DNA of 64,000 nucleotides, taken from positions 1-64,000 of the forward strand of contig DFYO01000054.1 in the NCBI GenBank assembly GCA_002381865.1. Reading direction: 5' to 3'. Origin of the DNA: Clostridiales bacterium UBA4080. GTDB taxonomy: Bacteria > Bacillota > Clostridia > Lachnospirales > Vallitaleaceae. Of this stretch, positions 50,419 to 59,190 are shown in pieces (the first letter of the stretch is position 1; each line of letters begins with the position of its first letter). The notes under the pieces were generated by a model. The model searched no databases. It saw only the letters and a list, made by a program, of their open reading frames with translations, and was not told where the DNA came from. The position numbers and the translations under genes are program-made.

Positions 50419-52224
50419 ATGGAAAAGGAAAAGGGAGTAAATCTGCTGAAAAATAAATTTCAAAGGCTTGATAAGAAAACAATGCTGGCAGCTATAGGCG
50501 TGCTGGCAGGGATAGTATTGTTTGTTATTAGTGTATTGCATTTTAATTCATACAAGCTAGATTATGAGCTTCAAACAATTCATGAGTATTGGGAAAAGAC
50601 TAATTCAAAGAGCAAGGCAATTTATAATGGAAACCAGATGATATTTAGTATTCCAGACAATGTTATGAGCACCGAGATGACACTGGCATTTAAAAAATTA
50701 AGCCAAAAAACAAGATATAAATTATCGGGAGCTATGCTTGATTCAGAGGACAAAACAATTTTATTTGATGGAACCCTTTATGGAGTTAGCTTTCCAATAA
50801 AAGGCGAACTTTCATACAAGCTTTTTGAAGGAAGCGTAGTAGCTGAGATTAAAAATATAATTATTGCAAAAACAGTTATGCTAAATGAAAAAAACTCAGA
50901 AAAACTTATGAAATGGCTGTTTTCAGACAGTTATCCAATAATTTTTGATGGAAAAAATTTTTTTGAAAATGAAATGCTGTTAATTAAAGATATGAAATGG
51001 AAGGATTCCTTGTTTGAGGTTACAATTGAACTCAAAGAAGGCTTACTGCTTCAAGAGCTTAAAGAAATTCAAAAAAATATCAATCAAATAATACTTGAGC
51101 AATTTAAGGAAAAAGGGAATGAAAAAGAAAAGCTGGCAGTTAGCCTTGTTGAAAAAGAGCAGCTTCAAGATGAAGATAAAGAAATGCTTTATAAGGAAGT
51201 TTTTATGGGAGGAGATATTGTAGCGGGAATTTTGACTATATGTAATCAAGAGCATGCCACAAAGGTATTTGCAAAATATAAAAATTCATTATTTCCAATT
51301 GAAGAAGCTAAGATAAAGGAGAAAAGAGAAGTAATTATTTATGAAGGTCTTGCAAAATACAGGAATCTACTTGAGGATGCACTTAACAATAAGTATTTTT
51401 CAGGTGATAAGCCATATATCAATAAAAACAAGGTGTTTTCGGTTGAAAAAAAAGAATATCCTACTCCTCAAATTCTGAATTCGAAATTCAACCTGCAAAT
51501 TCCAAAAGATATTAGTGACAGAATGAACTTTTATTATGAAAAGAATAGCAAAAGCATACTATTAACTTATAAGCTTGATGAGCAAAGCATTATGGTTATG
51601 GATAAAAAAACATACAAAACGCTTGGCAAAGGTGCATTGGAAAACGATGCAGGGATTAAAGATACAGGAAGAGTATCAGTGGTTAAGGATAAAGAGCTGT
51701 GGGATGGAATTTACAAGCAGATTCAACTATATTACCAAGAAGAAGCACCCTTTATCCGATATATGAAAGCAGATGATAAGTATGCTTTTGTAATAGCTTC
51801 ACCGTCAGGTGCATATCAAAGCTTTAATGCATTTGCTATGATAAAGGAAGAAAATGTCTGGAAGCTTTTAAAGGACAGTATCAATAATATTAAAGAGCTT
51901 AATGAAGAATTTCCGGAGTTTAATTTGGAAACAGCTACTATAGAGATTGAAACTGTAAAAATATTTCAGCTAGAGGAAGATATGCTTCAAGTAATGATTG
52001 AGGATATGATAAATAAAAAGATTGCTACAAATATTACGGTTAACGATATTGTCTTTTGCTCCTATGGAAATGATTATATTTCGATAAAAGTCTCTGATGG
52101 AAAGGAATATGTGTATAAAGTATTTAGAATGTATTTGCATACTATATATCCAAAAGATCAGGCAATTAAAAGCTGGACTGATTTACCTGAGATAATAACA
52201 CTTCAGGAAAAACCTGTTCCATAA
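50419..52224 (+). CDS. Membrane-anchored protein of unknown function
   Basis: A 601-residue protein with a basic start, one membrane helix (about residues 23-43) and a large extracytoplasmic domain rich in Lys and Glu. Features such as NKYFSGDKPYINKNKVFSVEK give no family. The first half may hold two copies of a beta domain (LSGAMLDSEDKTILFDG; LIKDMKWKDSLFEVTIEL). It lies between asnS and mscS on the same strand, without an obvious terminator after asnS. ATG 50419 is preferred because the earlier GTG lacks a ribosome site. I cannot assign a role. Confidence 0.6.
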   Translation: MEKEKGVNLLKNKFQRLDKKTMLAAIGVLAGIVLFVISVLHFNSYKLDYELQTIHEYWEKTNSKSKAIYNGNQMIFSIPDNVMSTEMTLAFKKLSQKTRYKLSGAMLDSEDKTILFDGTLYGVSFPIKGELSYKLFEGSVVAEIKNIIIAKTVMLNEKNSEKLMKWLFSDSYPIIFDGKNFFENEMLLIKDMKWKDSLFEVTIELKEGLLLQELKEIQKNINQIILEQFKEKGNEKEKLAVSLVEKEQLQDEDKEMLYKEVFMGGDIVAGILTICNQEHATKVFAKYKNSLFPIEEAKIKEKREVIIYEGLAKYRNLLEDALNNKYFSGDKPYINKNKVFSVEKKEYPTPQILNSKFNLQIPKDISDRMNFYYEKNSKSILLTYKLDEQSIMVMDKKTYKTLGKGALENDAGIKDTGRVSVVKDKELWDGIYKQIQLYYQEEAPFIRYMKADDKYAFVIASPSGAYQSFNAFAMIKEENVWKLLKDSINNIKELNEEFPEFNLETATIEIETVKIFQLEEDMLQVMIEDMINKKIATNITVNDIVFCSYGNDYISIKVSDGKEYVYKVFRMYLHTIYPKDQAIKSWTDLPEIITLQEKPVP

Positions 52225-52268
52225 TAAAACAAATTAATCAGACATAATGACGTATATTGGAGGATGTT

Positions 52269-53150
52269 ATGAAGGTAATTCAAGAATTTATTGATGAAAC
52301 GAAACAGGATTTTATTTTAGGATTAAAGGAATATGGAATTAAGTTGTTAATTTTTCTTGTTATTGTAGTTATAGGTTTTAAACTAATAGATGTGGTAGTT
52401 GGAATGATTAAGAAAGCAATTAAAAAAACGAAAATGGATGTTTCGCTTGCTAAATTCATTATATCCTTTTCAAAAATGGCTTTAAAGATATCCTTGATAT
52501 TATTAGGTTTAAATGGACTGGTTGGAGATTTGACGCCTTTGCTTGCAATTGGAGCTGCTGCCGGGGTTGGAATTGGTATGGCATTGCAGGGAAGCCTTGC
52601 AAATTTTATGGGAGGGGTTCTGATTTTATCCGTAAGACCTTTTTCAGTAGGAGATTATATTAGCGAAAAGGCTTTTGGAAACGAAGGGACCGTTGAAAGC
52701 ATACAAGTTTTATATACAACACTTTTGACTAAGGATAATAAAACGGTGATTATTCCAAATGGACAACTTGCAAACAGCAGTGTAATTAATTTTTCCAAGC
52801 AGCAGCTAAGGAGAATTGATTTGATTTTCAATGTTGATTATGAGGCGGAAATTGAGATAGTAAAAAACATACTCAGGCAGGTAGCTAACAGCCATTCGGA
52901 TATAGTAAAAAAAGAAGAAATTTTTGCGGGAGTATCAGATTACAAGGACAGCGGTGTGGATTATATTTTGTGGGCTTGGTGTAATTCCACAGAATATGTA
53001 AGAGTTAGATATGAATTGATTGAGCAGGTCAAGAAAAAATTTGATCTTGAGAATATTTCTATTCCATATCCAAGAATGGATGTTCATCTTGCAAATAATG
53101 AGCTATTTCATAAGGCAGGTGTTGAAGTACATTCTGATAGTAAAAAATAA
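52269..53150 (+). CDS. mscS: Small-conductance mechanosensitive channel (MscS family)
   Basis: A 293-residue channel with three membrane segments and the MscS pore helix GIGMALQGSLANFMGGVLIL near residues 99-118, followed by SVRPFSVGDYI and the beta domain with IPNGQLANSSVINFS. It opens on hypo-osmotic shock to release solutes. TTGGAGG precedes ATG 52269, which is preferred over the TTG at 52257. It is 26 bp from the pfk gene. Confidence 0.94.
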   Translation: MKVIQEFIDETKQDFILGLKEYGIKLLIFLVIVVIGFKLIDVVVGMIKKAIKKTKMDVSLAKFIISFSKMALKISLILLGLNGLVGDLTPLLAIGAAAGVGIGMALQGSLANFMGGVLILSVRPFSVGDYISEKAFGNEGTVESIQVLYTTLLTKDNKTVIIPNGQLANSSVINFSKQQLRRIDLIFNVDYEAEIEIVKNILRQVANSHSDIVKKEEIFAGVSDYKDSGVDYILWAWCNSTEYVRVRYELIEQVKKKFDLENISIPYPRMDVHLANNELFHKAGVEVHSDSKK

Positions 53151-53176
53151 TAATTTGAGTATAGGGAGGGTTTACT

Positions 53177-54250
53177 ATGAAAAAAAGGATTGGCTTATTG
53201 ACTAGCGGTGGAGATTGTCCAGGATTAAATGCTGCAATTAGGGGGGTAGCAAAGGCATCCTATGGAATGTTTGATTGTGAATTGGTTGGGATAGAGGATG
53301 GTTTTAAGGGATTGATTAACGGGCAATACAAAGAAATGACAGAAAGGGATTTTTCAGGGATATTAACTAGGGGAGGAACAATATTAGGAACCTCAAGAAC
53401 TCCATTCAAGCAAATGCGATTAATTGAAGAGGATGGAGTGGATAAGGTAAAGAATATGGTTGAAACCTACCAAAAGCTTAATTTGGACTGTTTAATTACC
53501 TTGGGAGGAAATGGAACACATAAAAATGCAAATCTTTTAAAGCAGGAAGGTCTTAATATAATTGCACTACCTAAAACAATAGATAACGATATATGGGGTA
53601 CGGACGTGACCTTTGGATTTCACAGCGCAGTGGATATTGCAACTGAAGCAATTGACAGGGTGCATACTACGGCAGATTCACATGACAGAGTTATGCTTGT
53701 AGAGCTTATGGGACACAAGGTGGGATGGCTTACCTTATACGCCGGTATAGCAGGAGGAGCAGATGTTATTTTAATTCCTGAGATTCCATATAATGAAGAA
53801 ATTATTATTGAAGCCTTGGAAAACAGAAGAAAATCAGGGAAAAATTTCTCGATTTTGGCAGTGGCAGAAGGTGCCTTGAGTGAGAATGAAGCTAAAATGA
53901 GTAAAAAAGATCTTAAGAGATTTAGAGAGCTGTCGCCTAATTACACAGTATCTTATAAGCTGGCTAATTTTATTACTGGAAAAACTGGTTTTGAAACTAG
54001 GGTAACTGTCCCAGGACATCAGCAAAGAGGAGGGTCACCATCTCCGTATGATAGACTATTAGCAACTACAATTGGAGCCTACGCAGCAGAGATGATTGCA
54101 GAGGGAGAGTATGGGTACACAGTTTCGATGGTTAATAATAAGCCACTTGCAAGACCATTAGAGGAGGTTGCAGGAAAAACCAGAGCGGTTGATCCTGAGG
54201 ACGAATTAATAGAAATTGCAAAAAGAATTGGTGTCAGCTTCGGCAATTAA
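53177..54250 (+). CDS. pfkA: 6-phosphofructokinase, mixed-substrate (group III-like)
   Basis: A 357-residue phosphofructokinase. The phosphoryl-donor loop is GGDCPGLNAAIRG (residues 11-23). Gly113 in GGNGTHK corresponds to Gly104 of ATP-type enzymes, while Lys133 in LPKTIDND corresponds to Lys124 of PPi-type enzymes; this mixed pattern marks group III. Asn112 replaces the usual Mg-binding Asp103. The catalytic TIDND Asp residues and PGHQQRGGSPSPYDR are kept. ATP is more likely than PPi from Gly113 alone, but the donor is uncertain. It ends before a strong terminator. Confidence 0.88.
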   Translation: MKKRIGLLTSGGDCPGLNAAIRGVAKASYGMFDCELVGIEDGFKGLINGQYKEMTERDFSGILTRGGTILGTSRTPFKQMRLIEEDGVDKVKNMVETYQKLNLDCLITLGGNGTHKNANLLKQEGLNIIALPKTIDNDIWGTDVTFGFHSAVDIATEAIDRVHTTADSHDRVMLVELMGHKVGWLTLYAGIAGGADVILIPEIPYNEEIIIEALENRRKSGKNFSILAVAEGALSENEAKMSKKDLKRFRELSPNYTVSYKLANFITGKTGFETRVTVPGHQQRGGSPSPYDRLLATTIGAYAAEMIAEGEYGYTVSMVNNKPLARPLEEVAGKTRAVDPEDELIEIAKRIGVSFGN

Positions 54251-54324
54251 TACATAATATAAAAATAATTAAATTAAATAGTATATTTAAGGATATTGTG
54301 ATAATTAAGAATAGTATTATAATA

Positions 54325-54361
54325 AAAAAGGACCTTGAAATAGTTTTTCAGGGTCCTTTTT
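54325..54361. terminator. Bidirectional terminator between pfkA and tRNA-Arg
   Basis: AAAAAGGACCTTGAAA (from 54325) pairs with TTTTCAGGGTCCTTTTT (to 54361) with a short loop and one mismatch. It ends pfkA on the plus strand and the dnaD-dnaI-tRNA unit on the minus strand. Confidence 0.92.
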
Positions 54362-54410
54362 AGGTGCTATCAGTTCTGAAGTATAATTAAGACAGAAAGG
54401 AGCTGAATAA

Positions 54411-54484
54411 CGCACGTAGTAGGACTTGAACCTACAACAATCCGGTTCGAAGCCGGATGCTCTATCCAATTGAGCTATACGTGC
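54411..54484 (-). tRNA. tRNA-Arg (anticodon TCG)
   Basis: The minus strand reads a full cloverleaf: acceptor GCACGTA/TACGTGC, D arm GCTC-GAGC, anticodon stem TCCGG/CCGGA with loop CTTCGAA giving anticodon TCG (reads CGN codons), and a T arm GTAGG-TTCAAGT-CCTAC. The discriminator base is G at 54411 and CCA is not encoded (the next bases are not TGG). The 5' end is 7 nt from the dnaI stop codon, so it is likely processed from the dnaI transcript. Confidence 0.97.
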
Positions 54485-54491
54485 AAAAAAG

Positions 54492-55481
54492 TTATTTGTA
54501 TTTTTGCAGGCGAATATCTTCGCCTATTAGCTGAATAGGAACAAAATCTCCCAAAATCCGAGAAACAATTCTTTCAGAATAGTATTTTGAAAGACCTGAG
54601 GGTTGAAGATTAGTTGATATAACAGTAGATTTTCTAGCTAAAATTCTTGTGTTCAAGCAGGAAAATAGCTCGGAGCTGGTGAAGGAATTAATTATTTCAG
54701 AACCTAAATCATCTATAATCAGAAGATCGCATGTATACAAATCATCAATATCCTCGTAAATAATTTCAGCAGAATCATTTTTAAATCTATAATTTTCAAG
54801 TAGCTTAAAAAAATTAAAGGCAGATAAATATATTACGGAGTGGGAAGAATCTAACAACGCTTTTGCAATACAATTGCATAGAAAGGTTTTTCCCAAGCCG
54901 GTCTGTCCAAAAAGAATCAGGTTTGAAAATTCCGAGTCAAAGCTTTCTACAAATCTTAAGCATCGGTTATAAGCACCTCTCGCGTTTTCGCGTGGTGAAA
55001 AACCAAGCTTTTCAAGCTTTTCATCAGAATAAAGATCAAGCGAAAAAGTAGAAAAATTTTCTTTTTGCAATAAAGCTTCTATATTGGACTGTTCATAGGC
55101 AATTGTTATCAGCTCCTGTTTAAGACAGGTGCATTTTTTATCTCCAATATATCCAGTGTCCTTACATAGTGGACAATTATAAATGGGCTCTAGATAATCA
55201 GAAGGATAACCATTTTTTGCTAACAATGCAACTCTCTTGCTTTTTAAAGAAGCAAGTGATTTCTCAAGCTTAGAAAGATAATTGGATTTGTTTTCAGGGT
55301 CGCTGACAATTGCTTTAGCTGTTTCAAGACCTACGTTAATTATTTCCTGATTTATATTTTTCATAGCAGGAATTTTATTAGAAATTTCTTCCTGGCGAGA
55401 GCGCTGTACATCAGAATTTTTTGTTCTCAGGGAATCATATTTTTTTAATATTTCTTTATATTGTGACTGGGAGAGTGCCAT
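54492..55481 (-). CDS. dnaI: DnaI/DnaC-like helicase loader ATPase
   Basis: A 329-residue AAA+ protein that probably loads the replicative helicase. The N-terminal part is helical, followed by a zinc site Cys103, Cys106, Cys117, Cys119 (CPLC and CTC), then the P-loop GQTGLGKT at residues 192-199 and Walker B LLIIDDLGSE near 255. The order N-domain, Zn, AAA+ is that of Bacillus DnaI. It overlaps dnaD by one base (TAATG), and the tRNA-Arg gene follows it. A transposon IstB-type protein is less likely given the DnaD neighbour. Confidence 0.9.
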   Translation of the reverse strand: MALSQSQYKEILKKYDSLRTKNSDVQRSRQEEISNKIPAMKNINQEIINVGLETAKAIVSDPENKSNYLSKLEKSLASLKSKRVALLAKNGYPSDYLEPIYNCPLCKDTGYIGDKKCTCLKQELITIAYEQSNIEALLQKENFSTFSLDLYSDEKLEKLGFSPRENARGAYNRCLRFVESFDSEFSNLILFGQTGLGKTFLCNCIAKALLDSSHSVIYLSAFNFFKLLENYRFKNDSAEIIYEDIDDLYTCDLLIIDDLGSEIINSFTSSELFSCLNTRILARKSTVISTNLQPSGLSKYYSERIVSRILGDFVPIQLIGEDIRLQKYK

Positions 55482-56569
55482 TATTTATAGCCTCCTTCTG
55501 TGTTTTCTTTTAAAAGCATTTGCATAGCCTTTTTTTCAATTGAATCATAATCATATTCGCGTTGCTCAAAATTAATAAATTTATTATTACTTGGCTCTTT
55601 TTTAATACCTGCTTTTGAAGAGCTTTTTTGTGATTCATGTTCTTTATCTAATAACTCAATATCTTTTAAGGTATGGACATTAGCTTTTTTCCAGTGAGAG
55701 AGAATTTTGTCAGCGTATTGGAAGGAAGCGCTTGGAGCCTGCATCATTGTACGATTGCAGGCTTCTAAAATTATAGAAAGATCAAAGGCATAATCCTTGA
55801 GCCACTTGTCCATAAATTTGATTTCAAAGGCTACAGGGTTTTTGTCGCCCAAGCCTAAAGCCTTTTTGATAGAAAAATAACTTTTATTAAAGACTTCGGT
55901 TTGTTGCTTGGCTTTTTCTAAAGAGTCAATGCCAAGGTCTGCCCATTCAAGAGCAACTTTTTCAATATAGCGCATATTTCTATGATTATTTGAAGCACAA
56001 TATTCTATCAGCCATTCTATGACTTCAAAGGGAAGCCCAAGCCAGTCATGAAAGCTAATTAAGGTTGAAAGATCATTCTGATTAAGAATCTTTCCTAGAT
56101 ATTTTCCGGTAATATATATTAAGTCCTTATATAAAGGCTTTTCGTCAGTCATTGAAGCAATTTCTTCATTAGAATATGAAGGCTTTTTGTCAGGAAGAGG
56201 GTCAGGCTTCATAGACATTGAGCTTTCAAAAGACAAAGAATTACCTTCAACAGACAGAGAATTACTTTCAACAGGCATTGGAGTAAGAAGGCTAATAGAA
56301 CTTATAATGCTGTTTGCGGTGGATACTTCTAATAATCCGTTCTGTTCCCAATATTTAAATGCTCTTTTGACATCTGATATAGTAAGGTTTAAAGAATCGG
56401 CTATTTCATCAGTAGAGATATTCTCCTTAAAATTACAGGAATATTTTAAGAGCAAAATATAAACCTTTACAAAATCTCCGTTAGAGCTAGTCATGTAGCT
56501 GTCAATAAACCAATTTGGAATCAAGGTATACTGGGTATTCAATTGTGAATGGAATACAATACTTTTCAT
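55481..56569 (-). CDS. dnaD: DnaD/DnaB-domain primosomal protein
   Basis: A 362-residue replication-initiation protein with a winged-helix N-terminal part (residues 10-90) and a C-terminal DnaD/DnaB2 domain, ending with the variant YADKILSHWKKANV motif seen in the YxxxIlxxW family. The middle linker is low complexity, with repeats of ESNSL/EGNSL/ESSM. It starts at 56569 by GAGGT, not at the longer 56608. It is followed immediately by dnaI. DnaA-box-like sites and a hairpin lie in its upstream region. Confidence 0.88.
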   Translation of the reverse strand: MKSIVFHSQLNTQYTLIPNWFIDSYMTSSNGDFVKVYILLLKYSCNFKENISTDEIADSLNLTISDVKRAFKYWEQNGLLEVSTANSIISSISLLTPMPVESNSLSVEGNSLSFESSMSMKPDPLPDKKPSYSNEEIASMTDEKPLYKDLIYITGKYLGKILNQNDLSTLISFHDWLGLPFEVIEWLIEYCASNNHRNMRYIEKVALEWADLGIDSLEKAKQQTEVFNKSYFSIKKALGLGDKNPVAFEIKFMDKWLKDYAFDLSIILEACNRTMMQAPSASFQYADKILSHWKKANVHTLKDIELLDKEHESQKSSSKAGIKKEPSNNKFINFEQREYDYDSIEKKAMQMLLKENTEGGYK

Positions 56570-56640
56570 TTTGATACCTCGTTTATTAGGATAATAGCAA
56601 TGTTTCATAATGGATTATACCATAAAAGCACATAAAAGTA

Positions 56641-56675
56641 TGCACAAGATTTCTTCAATGAGAAGAACTTGTGCA
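56641..56675. other. Long hairpin upstream of dnaD
   Basis: TGCACAAG (56641-56648) pairs with CTTGTGCA (56668-56675); an inner TTCTTC/GAAGAA helix continues inward. No T-run follows on either side. It lies between the murC stop and the dnaD start, so it may be an attenuator or protein-binding palindrome. Confidence 0.8.
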
Positions 56676-56679
56676 CAGG

Positions 56680-56768
56680 TTTTCCACATATTTTGAGTTA
56701 TGTAAACTTAGTTATCTACAATATAAAATGCGAACATATGTTAATAAGTATGTGGATATTGTGGAGAA
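56680..56768. promoter_or_regulatory. Cluster of four DnaA-box-like sites
   Basis: TTTTCCACA (56680-56688) and TTATCTACA (56712-56720) on plus, and TGTGGATAT (56751-56759) and TGTGGAGAA (56760-56768) on minus; each matches TTATCCACA at eight of nine positions. Four in 89 bp is far above chance. They sit between murC and dnaD, upstream of dnaD-dnaI on the minus strand. Confidence 0.65.
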
Positions 56769-58151
56769 CTAACCTTTTATGAGGTCTTCTCCAATAAGAT
56801 TAATGTTTCCGGCACCCATAGTTATCAACATGTCCTTTGGGCATAAGTTCTGTAAAAGGTAATACTCTATTTCGTCAAAGGAGGAAATATATCTACAGTT
56901 TAAACAATTTTTTTTCATAATATTTACTAAGTCGTTTGCATGAATGTCGCCAGGGTCTTTTTCTCTAGCTGCATATATATCGGTGACAATTACTTGGTCT
57001 GCAAGTGAAAGGGCAGCTGCAAAATCCTCTAAAAAGGCTTTAGTTCTCGAGTAAGTATGGGGTTGAAAAACAACCCATAGCTTATTATAGTCAAACTTTT
57101 TAGCGGCCTCAATAGTTGCCTTAATCTCTGTTGGATGATGTGCATAGTCATCATAAAGCTTAATGTCATGCAAAGAGCCTTTATATTCAAAGCGTCTTCG
57201 CGGAGAGGCAAAATCTGAAAGGGCAGCAACTGCAGTTTCCTCATCAATTCCAACGCAAATGGAGGCTGCTATTGCTGCAATACTATTATATATGTTATGC
57301 ATGCCAGTTGCATTGTTATTTACCTTTTTGAAAAAAGAACCCTTGTAGTAAAGATCAAAAACGCCGTGCCCGTTGGAATCAAAAACAATGTTTTGAGGAT
57401 ACCAATTGGAGTATTCGGGATTGCTTCCGTAAGTAATGATGGTGCAGCTTTTATCTTTTACAAGCTCTTTATAATCCTTAATATCAGAATTGATAACTAT
57501 AAAGCCTGAATCAGGGACATTGGAAAGATATGTTGAAAATGACTGCTTAATTTCCTCTAAGTCCTTGAAAAAATCCAGGTGGTCTTCCTCAACATTCAGC
57601 ACAATTGCAACGGTTGGATGAAATTTCAAAAAACTATTAGCATATTCACAGGCTTCAGTAATAAAATATTCAGAGCCTCCAATCTTTATGTTACCGGAAA
57701 TAATATCTAAAATACCGCCAACTGTAATTGTGGGGTCTTTTTTTGCTTCAATAAAAATATTAGAAAGCATTGAGGTGGTGGTTGTTTTACCGTGAGTACC
57801 AGATACTCCGATTGAACAGCTGTAATTGGACATAATTTGTCCGAGAAGTTCAGCGCGGTCCATAACAGGAATATCATTGTCTTTTGCATAAACTAATTCT
57901 GAATTGTCAACTGCTATTGCAGCAGTATAGACAACCAAATCAGTATTTAAGGGAATGTTTGATGATCTGTGTCCGATAAAAACATTTACGCCTAAAGTCT
58001 TAAGATGCGTTGTCATATCACTATTATTCATATCTGAGCCTGAAACTGTAAAGCTGTTTTCAATCAGTATCTCGGCGAGTCCGCTCATACTGATACCGCC
58101 AATTCCAATAAAATGAACATTTATCGGATTGCTAAAGTCAATTTTATACAT
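56769..58151 (-). CDS. murC: UDP-N-acetylmuramate-L-alanine ligase
   Basis: Adds L-Ala to UDP-MurNAc, the first peptide step of peptidoglycan synthesis. The 460-residue length from 58151 is typical; AAGGAG (reverse of 58160-58165) sets this start, while a longer frame to 58316 is just read-through upstream. Motifs are VHFIGIGGISMSGLAEI at the N-terminus, the ATP-binding GVSGTHGKTTTTSML and the C-terminal FQPHTYSRTKAFLEDF. A likely promoter (TATAAT reversed at 58207-58212) lies upstream, divergent from purR. Confidence 0.96.
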   Translation of the reverse strand: MYKIDFSNPINVHFIGIGGISMSGLAEILIENSFTVSGSDMNNSDMTTHLKTLGVNVFIGHRSSNIPLNTDLVVYTAAIAVDNSELVYAKDNDIPVMDRAELLGQIMSNYSCSIGVSGTHGKTTTTSMLSNIFIEAKKDPTITVGGILDIISGNIKIGGSEYFITEACEYANSFLKFHPTVAIVLNVEEDHLDFFKDLEEIKQSFSTYLSNVPDSGFIVINSDIKDYKELVKDKSCTIITYGSNPEYSNWYPQNIVFDSNGHGVFDLYYKGSFFKKVNNNATGMHNIYNSIAAIAASICVGIDEETAVAALSDFASPRRRFEYKGSLHDIKLYDDYAHHPTEIKATIEAAKKFDYNKLWVVFQPHTYSRTKAFLEDFAAALSLADQVIVTDIYAAREKDPGDIHANDLVNIMKKNCLNCRYISSFDEIEYYLLQNLCPKDMLITMGAGNINLIGEDLIKG

Positions 58152-58206
58152 AAAAGAGCTCCTTTTTCGGGTAAGTAAGTACAATAAAAATAAAATTACA
58201 TTACTT

Positions 58207-58301
58207 ATTATACCACTATATATTGATATGAAAAGAGTTAAGCAAAAAGTCGAACATTTTTTCAATAAACACTTAAAATATTCTAAGAAATAATGTATAA
58301 T
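58207..58301. promoter_or_regulatory. Divergent murC/purR promoters with a PurBox-like site
   Basis: For purR: TTAAAA (58273-58278), 17 bp, TATAAT (58296-58301). For murC on minus: TATAAT reversed at 58207-58212, with a weak -35. Between them AAAGTCGAACATT (58246-58258) matches the Bacillus PurBox AWWWCCGAACWWT at 11 of 13 positions. A second, inverted box, normally present, was not found. Confidence 0.5.
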
Positions 58302-58343
58302 GAATGTAAATATCAATTATTATAGCGATAAAAGGTGAAAATT

Positions 58344-59165
58344 GTGAACAATAAGATTAGAAAAGCTGAAAGACTAGCCTTTATAACAAAAGCGCTTGTG
58401 GAAAACACATCAAAAATATATACATTAAATTATTTTTCAGAGCAGCTGGATTCAGCAAAATCCACCTTGAGTGAGGATGTTGACTTGATTTCAAAGCTTT
58501 TTAAAGCTATGGAGCTTGGTGAAATCAGATCTATTTCTGGTGCAAATGGAGGAATACAATATGTTCCCGTGCTATCAAGAGAACAGATTGAAAAAGAGCA
58601 GCTAAGCTTATGCAAAGAATTAATGGACCCAAAAAGAATTATCACTGGCGGATATCTTTATATGAATGATATTTTTTATAATCCGGAAGCCTTAAAAAAA
58701 ATAGCAAAAATTTTAGCTACACATTTTGTTGATTGCGAAATCGATTATGTAGCAACTATTGAAACAAAGGGAATTCCTTTAGCAACAGTACTTGCGGAGC
58801 TTATGAATAAGCCGATAATTGTAGTTAGAAAATCGGCGAGGCTAACCGAGGGACCTACCATTCAGATGAATTATCTTGCAGGCTCTACAAAAACAATTAA
58901 AACAATGGCACTTCCGATACGAGCGTTAGAGAGAGGCAGCAGAGTATTGTTTGTAGATGATTTTATGAAGGCGGGAGGAACAGCTAAAGGAGTAATTGAT
59001 TTGCTGAAGGAGTATCAGGTAACGGTAGCTGGTGTAGGTGTAGTTATGTCTACTAAGGAGCCGGTAAAAAAACTGGTAGAGGATTATTATTCGATAATTG
59101 AGCTTGAAGATATTGATGAAGAAACGGGTGAGATAAAGATATACCCGAAAAAAGCAAACAATTAA
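58344..59165 (+). CDS. purR: Pur operon repressor
   Basis: A 273-residue PurR of the Bacillus type: winged-helix N-terminal domain (residues 5-75) and a phosphoribosyltransferase-like domain with the PRPP loop [16 protein letters not shown] near residue 200, which senses PRPP and releases DNA. GTG 58344 is preferred because the AAAGGTG ribosome site overlaps the earlier GTG 58335. A PurBox-like site upstream suggests autoregulation. The enzyme XprT is excluded by the DNA-binding domain. Confidence 0.92.
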   Translation: MNNKIRKAERLAFITKALVENTSKIYTLNYFSEQLDSAKSTLSEDVDLISKLFKAMELGEIRSISGANGGIQYVPVLSREQIEKEQLSLCKELMDPKRIITGGYLYMNDIFYNPEALKKIAKILATHFVDCEIDYVATIETKGIPLATVLAELMNKPIIVVRKSARLTEGPTIQMNYLAGSTKTIKTMALPIRALERGSRVLFVDDFMKAGGTAKGVIDLLKEYQVTVAGVGVVMSTKEPVKKLVEDYYSIIELEDIDEETGEIKIYPKKANN

Positions 59166-59190
59166 AAATGTAGAGACGGGAGGAATATTT

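Noticed and set aside
56641..56768. Chromosomal origin at the DnaA-box cluster
   Set aside because: dnaA, dnaN and other origin genes are absent and there is no long AT-rich unwinding element; a regulatory cluster fits better.
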